The notes below the pieces were generated by a model. It ran no database searches. It saw nothing but the letters and a program-made list of their open reading frames with translations, and was not told where the DNA came from. A stretch of DNA of 64,000 nucleotides, taken from contig NZ_JAPJZI010000001.1 of NCBI RefSeq assembly GCF_027944115.1, positions 248,001 to 312,000 on the forward strand, in the 5' to 3' direction. Positions 1-8,400 of the stretch are shown here, piece by piece. Position 1 is the stretch's first letter. Every line of letters begins with the position of its first letter. The translations under genes were made by a program, and so were the position numbers. Source of the DNA: Hoeflea prorocentri. GTDB taxonomy: Bacteria; Pseudomonadota; Alphaproteobacteria; Rhizobiales; Rhizobiaceae.

Positions 1-120
1 AAGGGCAATCTGGTGATTTTCGAAGGCAACATCCAGTCCAATGCCCACAAATAGGACACCGACAAGCTCTACCAGACGACCCTCGAAACCATCACACTCA
101 GGCCCGCTGGCTGGATGTGA
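1..120 (+). pseudogene. 3' remnant of an unrecognised gene with an in-frame stop
   Basis: Frame 1 reads as protein-like sequence from the window edge, is broken by TAG at 52-54, and continues in the same frame to TGA at 118-120 with a tail ending LRPAGWM. The segments on both sides of the TAG look like one polypeptide (…NIQSNAHK, stop, DTDKLYQTTLETI…), as if a Tyr codon had become a stop. I do not recognise the family, and only about 40 codons are visible. The rest lies outside the window, so this could also be a chance open frame. Confidence 0.3.
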
Positions 121-174
121 GGATGTTTGCTCATGTTAATGGTCGGGAGCGCTCAGGTGTCGTTAGCGATTCCA

Positions 175-1656
175 TTAATGCTCGATCAGGACACTCTTTT
201 GACGACGCGACGATTTGTACGCTTCACGGCCGAGGTCTTTCCCAATTCCTGAAGCCTTGAATCCACCCGTGGGAAGAATGTGATCACGTGACCGTCCGTA
301 TCGATTGACCCAAACCGTACCAGCCTCAATGCGCTTGGTTGCCCGAAGACACTCTTTCAGGTCGCTAGAGTAAACGCCTGCCGCCAGTCCAAACGTTGGA
401 TGGTTGGCGAGTTCGTAGGCTTCTTCCTCATCGACGAAGGTTTGGATCGTAACGACTGGGCCAAAGATTTCATTACTCAATGCCGGCGAAGAGGAGTCGA
501 GATTGGTGAGAATTGTTGGTTCATAGAAATAGCCGGGATGATCCAATTGCTTGCCACCGATTGCACAACTTGCACCCTTGGCAATTGCCGCTTTCACGAT
601 TCCGTCTATACGCTGGAGTTGCGTCTCGGAGATGATGGGCGAATAGTTCGTATCGTCGACCCATGTTGCGCCGATCCTATAGTCAGACAGCTTGGTCGTG
701 ACCCGCTCCAGGATTTCTGGGGCAACACTCTCTTGAACAATGATGCGAGAGCCAGCGACGCAGGTTTGGCCGGCATTGACTTGAATGCCTCTGGCGATCG
801 CAGTCGCAGTACGCTCGATATCAGCCGATCTAAATACGACCTGTGGACTCTTGCCGCCAAGTTCGAGGGTCATGGGTTTGATGCCGGTATCAGCTATTCG
901 CTTGAGTATAGCCCCACCTGCCACCGTCGAACCCGTGAAACTGATTTTTGCGATATCCGAGTGACCAACCAAGCTCGCACCTGTCGTCGGACCGTCGCCT
1001 AGAACGATATTGACAATGCCGGAAGGTATACCTGCGCGAGTGGCAAGCTCTGCAAGATAGAGTGTGGAAAATGGCGTCATCTCGGATGGTTTGAGCACCA
1101 CCGCATTTCCAGCGGCCAGCGCCGGACCCAGTTTCCAGCCCGCCATCGAAAGCGGAACATTCCAAGGCGTGATGGCACCGACAATCCCGTATGGCTCGGT
1201 GAGAATCATGCCCAGATGGTTCCCATCGGTAGGAACGACATCTCCGCCTTCCTTATCGGCGAACTCGGCAAAGAACCGGATCTGCTCCGCCGTGACCGCA
1301 ACATCGACAGAAATCGCCTGACTGATTGGTCGTGTCGAAGCCAGAGCTTCAAGCTGACCAAGCCTTTCCGATTCCTCTTCCATAAGGTCTGCCCAACGCT
1401 GCAATAGCTGCGCGCGTTCTCTCGGGCGACAAGTCGCCCATTGACTGGTCTTCAAGGCGTGTTTTGCGCTCTGCACGGCACGGTCGACCATGCCTGGATC
1501 GGCGATTGGACAGGCGGCATAGGTTGCGCCGTTCGAAGGGTACCTTAGCTCGATATGTTCGCGATCATCCACGTATGCACCATCGATCCAGTGTCCTTTG
1601 GGCAGGTCTACATCTGCTGGGTCGAAGGAAATTGTCGAGTTTTGATTGCGTAGCAT
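175..1656 (-). CDS. NAD(P)-dependent aldehyde dehydrogenase
   Basis: A 493-residue member of the aldehyde dehydrogenase superfamily, close to the usual full length. It oxidises an aldehyde to the carboxylate with NAD(P) in the cytoplasm. Visible marks are the TPWN motif with Asn166, the cofactor-loop motif FTGSTVAGG near 240, the general base Glu265 in LELGGK, the nucleophile Cys299 in NAGQTC and the EIFGPV motif near 396. The start codon is only 2 bases downstream of the stop of the FAD-dependent oxidase gene on the same strand, so the two are surely co-transcribed. The context suggests that it removes the aldehyde made by that oxidase, as in amine and gamma-glutamyl-polyamine catabolism. 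The family is certain; the substrate is not known. Confidence 0.93.
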   Translation of the reverse strand: MLRNQNSTISFDPADVDLPKGHWIDGAYVDDREHIELRYPSNGATYAACPIADPGMVDRAVQSAKHALKTSQWATCRPRERAQLLQRWADLMEEESERLGQLEALASTRPISQAISVDVAVTAEQIRFFAEFADKEGGDVVPTDGNHLGMILTEPYGIVGAITPWNVPLSMAGWKLGPALAAGNAVVLKPSEMTPFSTLYLAELATRAGIPSGIVNIVLGDGPTTGASLVGHSDIAKISFTGSTVAGGAILKRIADTGIKPMTLELGGKSPQVVFRSADIERTATAIARGIQVNAGQTCVAGSRIIVQESVAPEILERVTTKLSDYRIGATWVDDTNYSPIISETQLQRIDGIVKAAIAKGASCAIGGKQLDHPGYFYEPTILTNLDSSSPALSNEIFGPVVTIQTFVDEEEAYELANHPTFGLAAGVYSSDLKECLRATKRIEAGTVWVNRYGRSRDHILPTGGFKASGIGKDLGREAYKSSRRQKSVLIEH

Positions 1657-1658
1657 GA

Positions 1659-2993
1659 TTACATCATTTCGGATGGCGTTATGGCAGATCCGTCGCTAAA
1701 GCGACTGAGCCTGTAAGGTTTTGGATCGACGAAGGGTTTCTCGTTAAGGATGAGTTCAGCCGCGAGACGACCGGCTCCAGGACCAAGAGCAAACCCATGG
1801 CCGCTGAAGCTGGACGCGATCACGAGCCCCTCGAGTTTTTCAGTCTTGGAGATAACAGGAATTAGGTCTGGGGACGTATCAATCATGCCACCCCAGGATC
1901 GTTCCACGCGGATCCCATTGAGAGCCGGAAATTCACTTAGCGCGGCTGCTAGCGCCCGCTTGACCAATTGCAGATCCGGTGCCGGATCGAGAACCCTGAC
2001 CTTCTCAAACGGAGAAGTTTCGTCATTGAGCCAACTCCCCCAGGCCTCAGGGCCGTTCAAGAAGCTATGGTTCAGCCGGTACTTGATTTTTTTGGCGACC
2101 CTCTTTCGGTACATCTTGTAGAACTTCGTTGCGTAACGCATCCCCTGCGGTGTGATAAACAGGGTTCCATGCCCCATGACTGCAAGGGTGTAGCCTCCAT
2201 CAATCCGCCGACGGAGGGCTAACCCCGGAATGGTGAGACAACCGGCACCGAGAACGTCAGGTGCGGACGTTGTTTGAAGAGCGGTACCGCCGATATTGGC
2301 AACCGGGAGTTCAATGCCGTGATGGCGGCATAATCTGGATGTCCACGCACCCCCCGCAAACACAGCGGCATTGGTCTTGATCAAGCCGCGTTCTGTCCAA
2401 ACACCAGCCACCCGCCTGTTAGTGACCTCAACGCCTCGCGCTGCGCAATTTTGGTGAAGGGAGACACCGATCTCCTTTGCACCTGCGGCAATGTTTGGTG
2501 CTGCAAGACCCGGCTCAGCACGCCCATCTGTGGGCGACCATACGCCACCGAGCCAAGACGATGATTTAGTTAATGCCCGTTCATTTGCTTGGGCCGACGT
2601 TAGTATCTGGTTCTGGAAACCGTATTCTTGTGCGCCTTGGCTCCATTTTGACCATTGATCGAGATCAGCCTGTTCATTGGTGCAGTACAAAATACCCGTG
2701 CGGCGGAACCCCAGTTCCTGCTGCAATTCGGGCCCGAGCTCTTCCCATCTTTGCATGCTGTATTGCGCGAGAGGGAGTTCGTGCAAATCACGGTTTTGCT
2801 GCCTCACCCAGCCCCAGTTACGACCTGATTGTTCGCCGCCAGCAGTGCCTTTTTCCACCAGTGCTACGGAAACGCCCTTTCGTGCCAATTCGTAAGCCGT
2901 GCAAACTCCGATGATGCCCGCTCCTACGACAACAACGTCTGCCTGGTTAGGAAAGTTCGGGCTGTCTTCGATCTTTTTGATTTCTATGGACAT
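1659..2993 (-). CDS. FAD-dependent oxidoreductase, D-amino-acid oxidase (DAO) family
   Basis: This 444-residue flavoprotein begins its Rossmann fold at about residue 20 with the dinucleotide motif GAGIIG (24-29). It ends with the family's C-terminal FAD-contact segment, SSFSGHGFALGPGAG, near 395-410. The family oxidises C-N bonds of amino acids, N-methyl amino acids or gamma-glutamyl amines, giving an imine or aldehyde and H2O2 or a reduced acceptor. The gene lies between the aldehyde dehydrogenase and a small cupin. That trio recurs in oxidative amine and amino-acid catabolic clusters. No signal peptide or membrane segment is seen, so it is presumably cytoplasmic. The exact substrate is unassigned. 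Confidence 0.9.
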   Translation of the reverse strand: MSIEIKKIEDSPNFPNQADVVVVGAGIIGVCTAYELARKGVSVALVEKGTAGGEQSGRNWGWVRQQNRDLHELPLAQYSMQRWEELGPELQQELGFRRTGILYCTNEQADLDQWSKWSQGAQEYGFQNQILTSAQANERALTKSSSWLGGVWSPTDGRAEPGLAAPNIAAGAKEIGVSLHQNCAARGVEVTNRRVAGVWTERGLIKTNAAVFAGGAWTSRLCRHHGIELPVANIGGTALQTTSAPDVLGAGCLTIPGLALRRRIDGGYTLAVMGHGTLFITPQGMRYATKFYKMYRKRVAKKIKYRLNHSFLNGPEAWGSWLNDETSPFEKVRVLDPAPDLQLVKRALAAALSEFPALNGIRVERSWGGMIDTSPDLIPVISKTEKLEGLVIASSFSGHGFALGPGAGRLAAELILNEKPFVDPKPYRLSRFSDGSAITPSEMM

Positions 2994-3039
2994 CTATCTT
3001 GCTTGTACAACTGGAGGCATCGAGCGGCTTTACGCCTCA

Positions 3040-3393
3040 TCAAGGAACAACGACGTAGATCTTCCGAACGGTCTCAAGTGTGCGCCACACACCTTCGAAG
3101 CCTGGCTTCATGACAAAGCTGTCGCCTGACTTGAAGACATGCGTATCACCTCCAATCTCGGAGATCTCAACGACGCCAGACAGGATGTGACAGAATTCAA
3201 AAGTTGCTCCCTTGACCGAACGAGTCTCCCCCGGCGTTGCCTCCCAAACGCCGGTTTGAACGGCTGCGTCCTTGGACTCATCTTGAGACCAGGTCTTGAA
3301 CGCTGGCCTCCCACTGATCAAGCGTTCGGGGAGAGCAGTGGACTCCTTTGGAGGAAACGATGGAGCAGTGTCGATGGAGACAAGAAGGGACAT
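3040..3393 (-). CDS. Small cupin-domain protein (Cupin_3 / DUF861 type)
   Basis: A single-domain cupin of 117 residues, the normal size for this group. The recognisable core runs from FEFCHILSGVVEI through the second motif GDSFVMKPGFEGVWRTLE to the C-terminal VRKIYVVV. Such proteins resemble the (S)-ureidoglycine aminohydrolase/EutQ cupins and are often encoded beside DAO-family oxidases and aldehyde dehydrogenases. It sits 46 bases upstream of the oxidase gene on the same strand and belongs to the minus-strand operon. A metal-dependent sensing or isomerase/hydrolase role is possible, but the biochemical function of these stand-alone cupins is poorly known. Confidence 0.85.
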   Translation of the reverse strand: MSLLVSIDTAPSFPPKESTALPERLISGRPAFKTWSQDESKDAAVQTGVWEATPGETRSVKGATFEFCHILSGVVEISEIGGDTHVFKSGDSFVMKPGFEGVWRTLETVRKIYVVVP

Positions 3394-3445
3394 GAATTAC
3401 CTCTAAAATGTGAAGATAAGAGCCCAAAGTTCGCAACGGGCCGGC

Positions 3446-4582
3446 TCACTCGGAAAGCCTCTCGCCAATGGCTTCAATGAGCACGAGACAGTTCTCGAGT
3501 TCGGGAAGAGTTATGTACTCGTTGGGTCGATGAGCACGGCCAATCTCGCCAGGGCCGCAAACAATGGCGTCTAGGCCGGCCTCTTGGAAAAGACCGGCTT
3601 CCGTCCCAAAGCTGACTGCGGGCAGCGGTCGTTTTCCCGTCAGTCCTGCCAATTGCGTGGCAAGCGGGGTGGACGCATCGAGCCGAAGCGCAGGATATGA
3701 GCTCACGATTTCCCAGCTGGTCTCGAAACCTTCTGACCGCAGACGATCTAGAGCCGCTTCGACAGGGTCCAGTAACCGCTTCGGTAAGACACCGAACATC
3801 GCGCGGGCTTCCATCTCCAGTATGCAGTTTTCGGGAACAATGTTTATTGCCTCTCCGCCTCTAATCGTGCCGATCTGCAGAGTTGAATATGGTGGTTCAA
3901 AATTTGGGTCGTGGGGGCCTTTGATGAGGTTTTGTGCTTCTTTTACAGCGGTGTCGAGAACTGGGAGAATGGCGTGAATTGCGTTCAAGCCAAGATCCGG
4001 CCGGGAGGAATGTCCTGCCTTACCTCGGACAACAGCGCGTGCGGCGACTTTTCCCTTGTGAGCGAGCACAGGAACAAGGCCGGTTGGCTCTCCAACAATG
4101 ACGCTCTCTGGAGGCGCGCATAGCCTCGGCAGCTTCGCAATAAGATGGGGGACTCCTTTACAGCCCGCCTCCTCGTCGTAGGATAAAGCGATATGGACGG
4201 GTCGAGTAAGCCTCTTGGAGCGCAGATTTGCTAGTGCGGCGAGAGCACATGCGACGAATCCCTTCATGTCGACCGTGCCGCGGCCATAAAGACGCTCTCC
4301 CTTGCGGCGAAGGATGAAGGGGTCACCCTCCCAACCGGCCTCGACCGCTGGCACTACATCCAAATGCCCAGAAAGGACGATACCGGGCACATTTCTTGGC
4401 CCGATAGAAATGAAAAGATTTGCCCGGTCACCCTCTGGTCCAGGAACGATAGAGACATCAGCGCCATGGGAGTTTGCGAACTCTCGGACCCATTCGACAA
4501 TGTCTAAATTCGATCGCCCAACGATCGATCGAAACGACACAAGTCTTTCAAGAATTCTGAGAGGGTTCAACTCTAGTTCCAT
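3446..4582 (-). CDS. M20-family metallohydrolase (ArgE/DapE-like deacylase)
   Basis: This 378-residue protein matches the acetylornithine deacetylase/succinyl-diaminopimelate desuccinylase group of di-zinc amidohydrolases. Metal ligands and catalytic residues are visible in order: His73 and the accompanying Asp75 in GHLDVVP, bridging Asp105 in GTVDMKG, the Glu137-Glu138 pair in YDEEAG, Glu165 in VGEPTG and His351 in GRAHRPNEY. The central KAGHSSRPDLGLNA segment belongs to the lid/dimerisation domain. The enzyme would hydrolyse an N-acyl amino acid or related amide. Its position between the cupin and the regulator gene suggests a catabolic rather than an arginine-biosynthetic role, releasing an amino compound for the oxidase. 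ArgE annotation is possible but less likely. Confidence 0.88.
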   Translation of the reverse strand: MELELNPLRILERLVSFRSIVGRSNLDIVEWVREFANSHGADVSIVPGPEGDRANLFISIGPRNVPGIVLSGHLDVVPAVEAGWEGDPFILRRKGERLYGRGTVDMKGFVACALAALANLRSKRLTRPVHIALSYDEEAGCKGVPHLIAKLPRLCAPPESVIVGEPTGLVPVLAHKGKVAARAVVRGKAGHSSRPDLGLNAIHAILPVLDTAVKEAQNLIKGPHDPNFEPPYSTLQIGTIRGGEAINIVPENCILEMEARAMFGVLPKRLLDPVEAALDRLRSEGFETSWEIVSSYPALRLDASTPLATQLAGLTGKRPLPAVSFGTEAGLFQEAGLDAIVCGPGEIGRAHRPNEYITLPELENCLVLIEAIGERLSE

Positions 4583-4657
4583 GGTGCATCAACTTCCCCA
4601 TTCGCCTTAGCGCTTTGAAGCGCGATATCTTTCGGAACTGCCGCTTCGTGGATGCGT

Positions 4658-5293
4658 CTATAGGTGTGTGTCCAGGACGCTCATGATCCAAAGGACCTTC
4701 GCTTCAGAATCGGAGCGGTTGACAATTTCATGGGGAATGTCGCTGGGGAATTGGAAACTGTCCCCTTCTCCCAACAGTGCGGTTTGTGAGCCAACTTTGA
4801 GGCTAACTTCCCCGGAGATTACATATCCGCCCTTCTGTCCTGTCCCGACGAGCACATCTTCACTAACGCCACCGGGTGGCAACGTGACAAACATGAAACG
4901 AAGATTCTCATCCGGTCGAGGTGAAAGTAGCTCCTTAACCAGACGCGTCTCACCAACCAGAATTCGTGGACGTTCGGCAGCCCGCCGCACAAAATTCAAC
5001 TCCGGAGTAGCTGTGGTATCCGGTGGAGGTTGCAAAAACTCCCACAAATTTACGCCAAGCGCCGCGCGAAGTCTCTGCAGGGTTTTCACTGATGGATTTG
5101 AACCGCCCCGCTCAATCTGACTCACAATCCCCGCAGAAACCTTAGCTTTGGACGCCAGTTCATTGATCGTGAGATTCTGCTCGTTACGCAGAGCGCGAAG
5201 ACGCTCTCCGATGATTCTTGTGTCACCGTCCACTGGCAGGGCATCCGCAGTATCGGGCTCCATACTCTTTTCTTTAGCCGACATCGATTCCAT
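4658..5293 (-). CDS. XRE-family regulator with C-terminal cupin domain
   Basis: An N-terminal helix-turn-helix of the Cro/C1 type (IGERLRALRNEQNLTINEL…VSAGIVSQIERG) is followed by a cupin effector domain ending near the C-terminus (KGGYVISGEVSLKVGS… FPSDIPHEIVNRS). The architecture is that of regulators of amine and amino-acid catabolism such as the PuuR group. The reading frame can be extended to a TTG at 5329, but that would place a putative operator inside the gene. ATG at 5293 or 5284 is preferred, giving about 211 residues. It is divergent from the transporter operon and adjacent to the oxidase cluster, so it probably controls both and itself. Confidence 0.85.
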   Translation of the reverse strand: MESMSAKEKSMEPDTADALPVDGDTRIIGERLRALRNEQNLTINELASKAKVSAGIVSQIERGGSNPSVKTLQRLRAALGVNLWEFLQPPPDTTATPELNFVRRAAERPRILVGETRLVKELLSPRPDENLRFMFVTLPPGGVSEDVLVGTGQKGGYVISGEVSLKVGSQTALLGEGDSFQFPSDIPHEIVNRSDSEAKVLWIMSVLDTHL

Positions 5294-5298
5294 CCATA

Positions 5299-5311
5299 CA
5301 ATATAATGAAT
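5299..5311. promoter_or_regulatory. Putative operator copy 1 upstream of the XRE-cupin gene
   Basis: CAATATAATGAAT lies 5 bases upstream of the preferred start of the regulator gene. It differs at one base from the motif at 5463-5475 on the other side of the divergent promoter region. The duplication and the placement suggest a binding site for the XRE-cupin regulator. This is inference from sequence alone. Confidence 0.45.
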
Positions 5312-5449
5312 TCCGTACAACACGCTCAACGAAGCGTCAAGATGAAGACGATCAAAGAAAGTAGGCCAAGAGCACTATTTCCTCCCAAAAAAGTAGCAAA
5401 TAAGCATTTCATCCGAGATTCGCCGCATCGCTGCTGCAAAACAGAAGGC

Positions 5450-5478
5450 TTGACACAAAATTCAATATAGTGAATATC
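5450..5478 (+). promoter_or_regulatory. Putative promoter with operator copy 2 for the transporter operon
   Basis: A perfect -35 hexamer, TTGACA, is at 5450-5455. A weak -10-like GAATAT follows at 16-bp spacing. Between them lies CAATATAGTGAAT (5463-5475), which is also part of the imperfect palindrome ATTCA-N6-TGAAT (5460-5475). A repressor bound there would block RNA polymerase. The GTG start of the first permease is about 65 bases downstream. Confidence 0.45.
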
Positions 5479-5542
5479 CTTCATTTAATCGAGATCGGGA
5501 ACGTCGAGATCGAAACCGACAGGCAATAATGGGACTGCGATA

Positions 5543-6517
5543 GTGCTGGGATACGTGCTCAAGAGAGCGATACAGGGAGTGCTCCTGGTATGGCTCATGT
5601 CAATCGTTGCTTTCGTGGCGATTTACGCGCTCGGTGATCCCCTCGCTTTGCTCATAGACCCGAACTCACCCGCCGAGGTGGTTGAACGAATAAGGCGAGA
5701 CCTCGGTTTGGACCTTCCGCTTTATGAACAATATCTACGCTTCGCGGCAGGTCTCTTGCGGGGTGACTTCGGAAACTCCTACGTGACAGGACAACCCGCG
5801 CTCGGATATATCCTCGAACGATTTCCAGCCACTCTTGAACTGACCCTTGTTGCAATGGTCATCGCCGCAACCGTGGGCTTGCCGCTCGGTCTTCTGGCGG
5901 GATACAAGCCAGATTCCATAGTTGGTCGCGGAGCCAATGCTCTCGGAATGCTCTTTCTTAGCGTTCCCGCGTTTTGGGTGGCTCTTGCCCTGATCATCGT
6001 GTTCAGTATTGAATTGCGTTTGCTTCCAACCGGCGGACGGGGCGAGGTTGGATCGTTCCTTGGAATTAAAACCAGCCTGGTCACATTGGATGGCTTGCGT
6101 CATCTACTTCTGCCCGCAATTAATCTTGCTCTCTTTCCGACAGCGTTGTTCATCCGCTTAACCGCCTCAGGAACCCAGGACGCGCTGCAATCCGTTAGTA
6201 CCAAGTTCGCTCGCGCCAAAGGCCTAAACACGAGACGCATCCTTTCGGTTTATGTGCTGCGGAGCATATTGGTACCGATCATCACGGTCATCGGGATCGT
6301 CTTCGGCATCCTATTGGCATTCGCAGTGGTTACCGAAACTATCTTCGCATGGCCGGGCAGCGGGCGCCTCATCATCGATAGTATTCGTTCATCGGATCGC
6401 CCCGTCATTATTGCGTATTTGATGTTCACGGTGACTCTTTTCGTCATCATCAACTTCACGGTCGATCTTCTGTGCGCCCTTCTGGATCCTCGAATCTCCA
6501 TCAAAGGGGGCAAGTGA
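5543..6517 (+). CDS. Peptide/nickel-type ABC transporter permease (DppB-like)
   Basis: A 324-residue inner-membrane permease starting with GTG. It has an N-terminal transmembrane segment (LLVWLMSIVAFVAIYALGD), the characteristic N-terminal domain with LGLDLPLYEQYLRF, and five further hydrophobic segments. The EAA loop, where the ATPases dock, reads FARAKGLNTRRILSVYVLRS. Length and pattern fit DppB/OppB. It is the first gene of an operon reaching the binding protein at 14055, and its stop overlaps the start of the second permease by one base. With its partner it should form the channel for import of a peptide-like or cyclic amide substrate. Substrate specificity cannot be read from the permease. 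Confidence 0.93.
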   Translation: MLGYVLKRAIQGVLLVWLMSIVAFVAIYALGDPLALLIDPNSPAEVVERIRRDLGLDLPLYEQYLRFAAGLLRGDFGNSYVTGQPALGYILERFPATLELTLVAMVIAATVGLPLGLLAGYKPDSIVGRGANALGMLFLSVPAFWVALALIIVFSIELRLLPTGGRGEVGSFLGIKTSLVTLDGLRHLLLPAINLALFPTALFIRLTASGTQDALQSVSTKFARAKGLNTRRILSVYVLRSILVPIITVIGIVFGILLAFAVVTETIFAWPGSGRLIIDSIRSSDRPVIIAYLMFTVTLFVIINFTVDLLCALLDPRISIKGGK

Positions 6518-7371
6518 TGCATAGATACTTCAAACGCCTCTTGTCCAAACCAAGCGCTGTGATCAGTTTTGCCATTTTGGTCATTCTCATTTTGGGCGCC
6601 GTTGCCGCGCCCTTGATTGCCTATCAAGACCCGTATGACCTAGCGGTGATAGACATTATGTCGTCCCGCCTTCCCCCAGGGACCCCCAGTGTCGACGGTT
6701 ACATCCATTGGATGGGCACCGATGATCAGGGGCGCGATCTCTTTTCGGCCGTCGTTTATGGCCTGAGGGTGAGCCTGATGGTTGCGACCATCGCCACGTC
6801 GATTGCCTTGGTCGTGGGTGTGTTGGTTGCCCTCGTGGCGGCTCACTTCGGCGGTATCGTCGACGCATTTCTGATGCGCCTTGTCGATCTGCAGCTGGCA
6901 TTTCCGAGCATTCTTACAGCGCTGGTTCTGGTCGCATTGTTGGGGTCCGGCCTCGATAAGGTGATCTTCGCGATCATCTTGGCCCAATGGGCCTACTTTG
7001 CCAGAACGCTGCGCAGCGCTGCGATGGTCGAGCGCACTAAGGAATACATCGACGCCGCGCGCGTCATGCGGTTCTCCAACCTCAGGATCATGTTCAAGCA
7101 TCTTCTGCCAAATTCGGTGGCGCCACTGGCCGTGGTGGTCGTCGTGGAGATTGCAGCCGCTATCGCGCTCGAAGCAACTTTGTCCTTTCTTGGAGTTGGT
7201 CTTCCTATCACAGAACCATCGCTTGGGCTGCTGATAGCGAATGGCTACTCTTACATGCTTGCGCAGCAATACTGGCTCAGCCTGTTTCCCGGTTTGGTCC
7301 TCTTGTTGCTGCTGCTCAGCATCAACCTCTTGGGCGAACGAATGCGCCAAATCAATAGTTCCAAGGGGTGA
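6517..7371 (+). CDS. Peptide/nickel-type ABC transporter permease (DppC-like)
   Basis: The second permease, 284 residues from ATG 6517, overlaps the preceding TGA by one base. An in-frame upstream start at 6472 would overlap the first gene heavily and is rejected. It carries the OppC-like N-terminal segment with one transmembrane helix, the MGTDDQGRDLFSAVVYGLR motif typical of DppC, and the EAA loop EYIDAARVMRFSNLRIMFKH near the C-terminal third. The translation start is coupled to the DppB-like gene, consistent with an equimolar heterodimer. The ATPase gene follows within a few bases. Confidence 0.93.
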   Translation: MHRYFKRLLSKPSAVISFAILVILILGAVAAPLIAYQDPYDLAVIDIMSSRLPPGTPSVDGYIHWMGTDDQGRDLFSAVVYGLRVSLMVATIATSIALVVGVLVALVAAHFGGIVDAFLMRLVDLQLAFPSILTALVLVALLGSGLDKVIFAIILAQWAYFARTLRSAAMVERTKEYIDAARVMRFSNLRIMFKHLLPNSVAPLAVVVVVEIAAAIALEATLSFLGVGLPITEPSLGLLIANGYSYMLAQQYWLSLFPGLVLLLLLLSINLLGERMRQINSSKG

Positions 7372-7377
7372 TTGTCG

Positions 7378-8400
7378 ATGCCGCACTCTCAAAAAAACAT
7401 ACACCCAAGCGAAACTGTCCTCTCGGTCCAAAACCTTGTCACCGAGTTCGGCATCGAAGATGGCGTACTGCGCGCCATTGATGATGTCAGCCTGGAAGTA
7501 AAGCAGGGAGAGGTCCTCGGAATCGTTGGCGAGAGTGGGTCCGGCAAATCAGTAACCGGCTATTCAATCCTTGGACTGATCGATGCACCCGGTGACGTCG
7601 TGGATGGCAAGGTCATGTTTCACGACACCGACCTGCGCAAGGCTGATGAGGAGACTCTTCGCCAGATTCGGGGCGATGGTATTGCCATGGTTTTCCAGGA
7701 TCCGACTGCCTCCCTTCATCCAATGCTGACGATCGGTGTTCAAATGGTCGACGCCGTGCTGGCGCATCGATCCATCAGTCGTCGCGACGCGTGGGTGCAA
7801 TCTCGCGACACGCTTGCTCGCGTTGGAATACCCTCACCGGGCGAGCGCATGCGGGCATATCCGCATGAATTGTCAGGCGGCATGCGCCAACGCGTCGCGA
7901 TAGCGATCGCTTTGTTGAACCAGCCAGATGTGATGATCGCTGATGAGCCCACGACGGGCCTTGATGTCACAATACAAGCGCAGATTCTCTACGAAGTTCA
8001 GAAACTGGTCGAAGACACCGGAACAGCGGTGATTTGGATCACCCATGATCTGTCAATCGTTGCCGGGCTCGCTGACCGTGTTGCAGTAATGTATGCGGGG
8101 CGAATTGTGGAAGAGGGCAGAATTGCCGACGTGATCGATCGGCCGGCTCATCCCTACACAGCAGGGTTGCTCGCCTCAGTTCCCGATAGCAACCGCGATC
8201 GCCGCAGACTTCCACAAATTACCGGGTCAATCGGCGAGGCACACAAGCTTCCTGGGTGTCGCTTCGCACCACGTTGCAAGTTTGCCAGCGAAGCATGTGA
8301 AGTCCGGCCCGTTTTTGAAGAAATCGCTCCAGGCCACAAAGTCGCGTGCGTCGAAACACACCGTTTGGCTTCGGAATTCGCGGAGGGCGCCAATGTCTGA
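7378..8400 (+). CDS. Peptide-type ABC transporter ATPase (DppD-like)
   Basis: An ABC ATPase of about 340 residues. It has Walker A GESGSGKS, the signature LSGGMRQRVAIA, Walker B VMIADEPTTGLD and the switch histidine in WITHDLS. A C-terminal oligopeptide-transporter extension has paired cysteines (GCRFAPRC…C). ATG at 7378 is chosen because AAGGGG at 7363-7368 is correctly spaced; an in-frame TTG at 7372 would leave only 3 bases. The last 8 bases overlap the next ATPase gene. It powers uptake through the two permeases from the cytoplasmic face. Confidence 0.93.
   Translation: MPHSQKNIHPSETVLSVQNLVTEFGIEDGVLRAIDDVSLEVKQGEVLGIVGESGSGKSVTGYSILGLIDAPGDVVDGKVMFHDTDLRKADEETLRQIRGDGIAMVFQDPTASLHPMLTIGVQMVDAVLAHRSISRRDAWVQSRDTLARVGIPSPGERMRAYPHELSGGMRQRVAIAIALLNQPDVMIADEPTTGLDVTIQAQILYEVQKLVEDTGTAVIWITHDLSIVAGLADRVAVMYAGRIVEEGRIADVIDRPAHPYTAGLLASVPDSNRDRRRLPQITGSIGEAHKLPGCRFAPRCKFASEACEVRPVFEEIAPGHKVACVETHRLASEFAEGANV

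Noticed and set aside
6472-6516. Upstream start for the second permease
   Set aside because: It would overlap the first permease by 46 bases. ATG 6517 gives the usual one-base overlap and the expected N-terminus.
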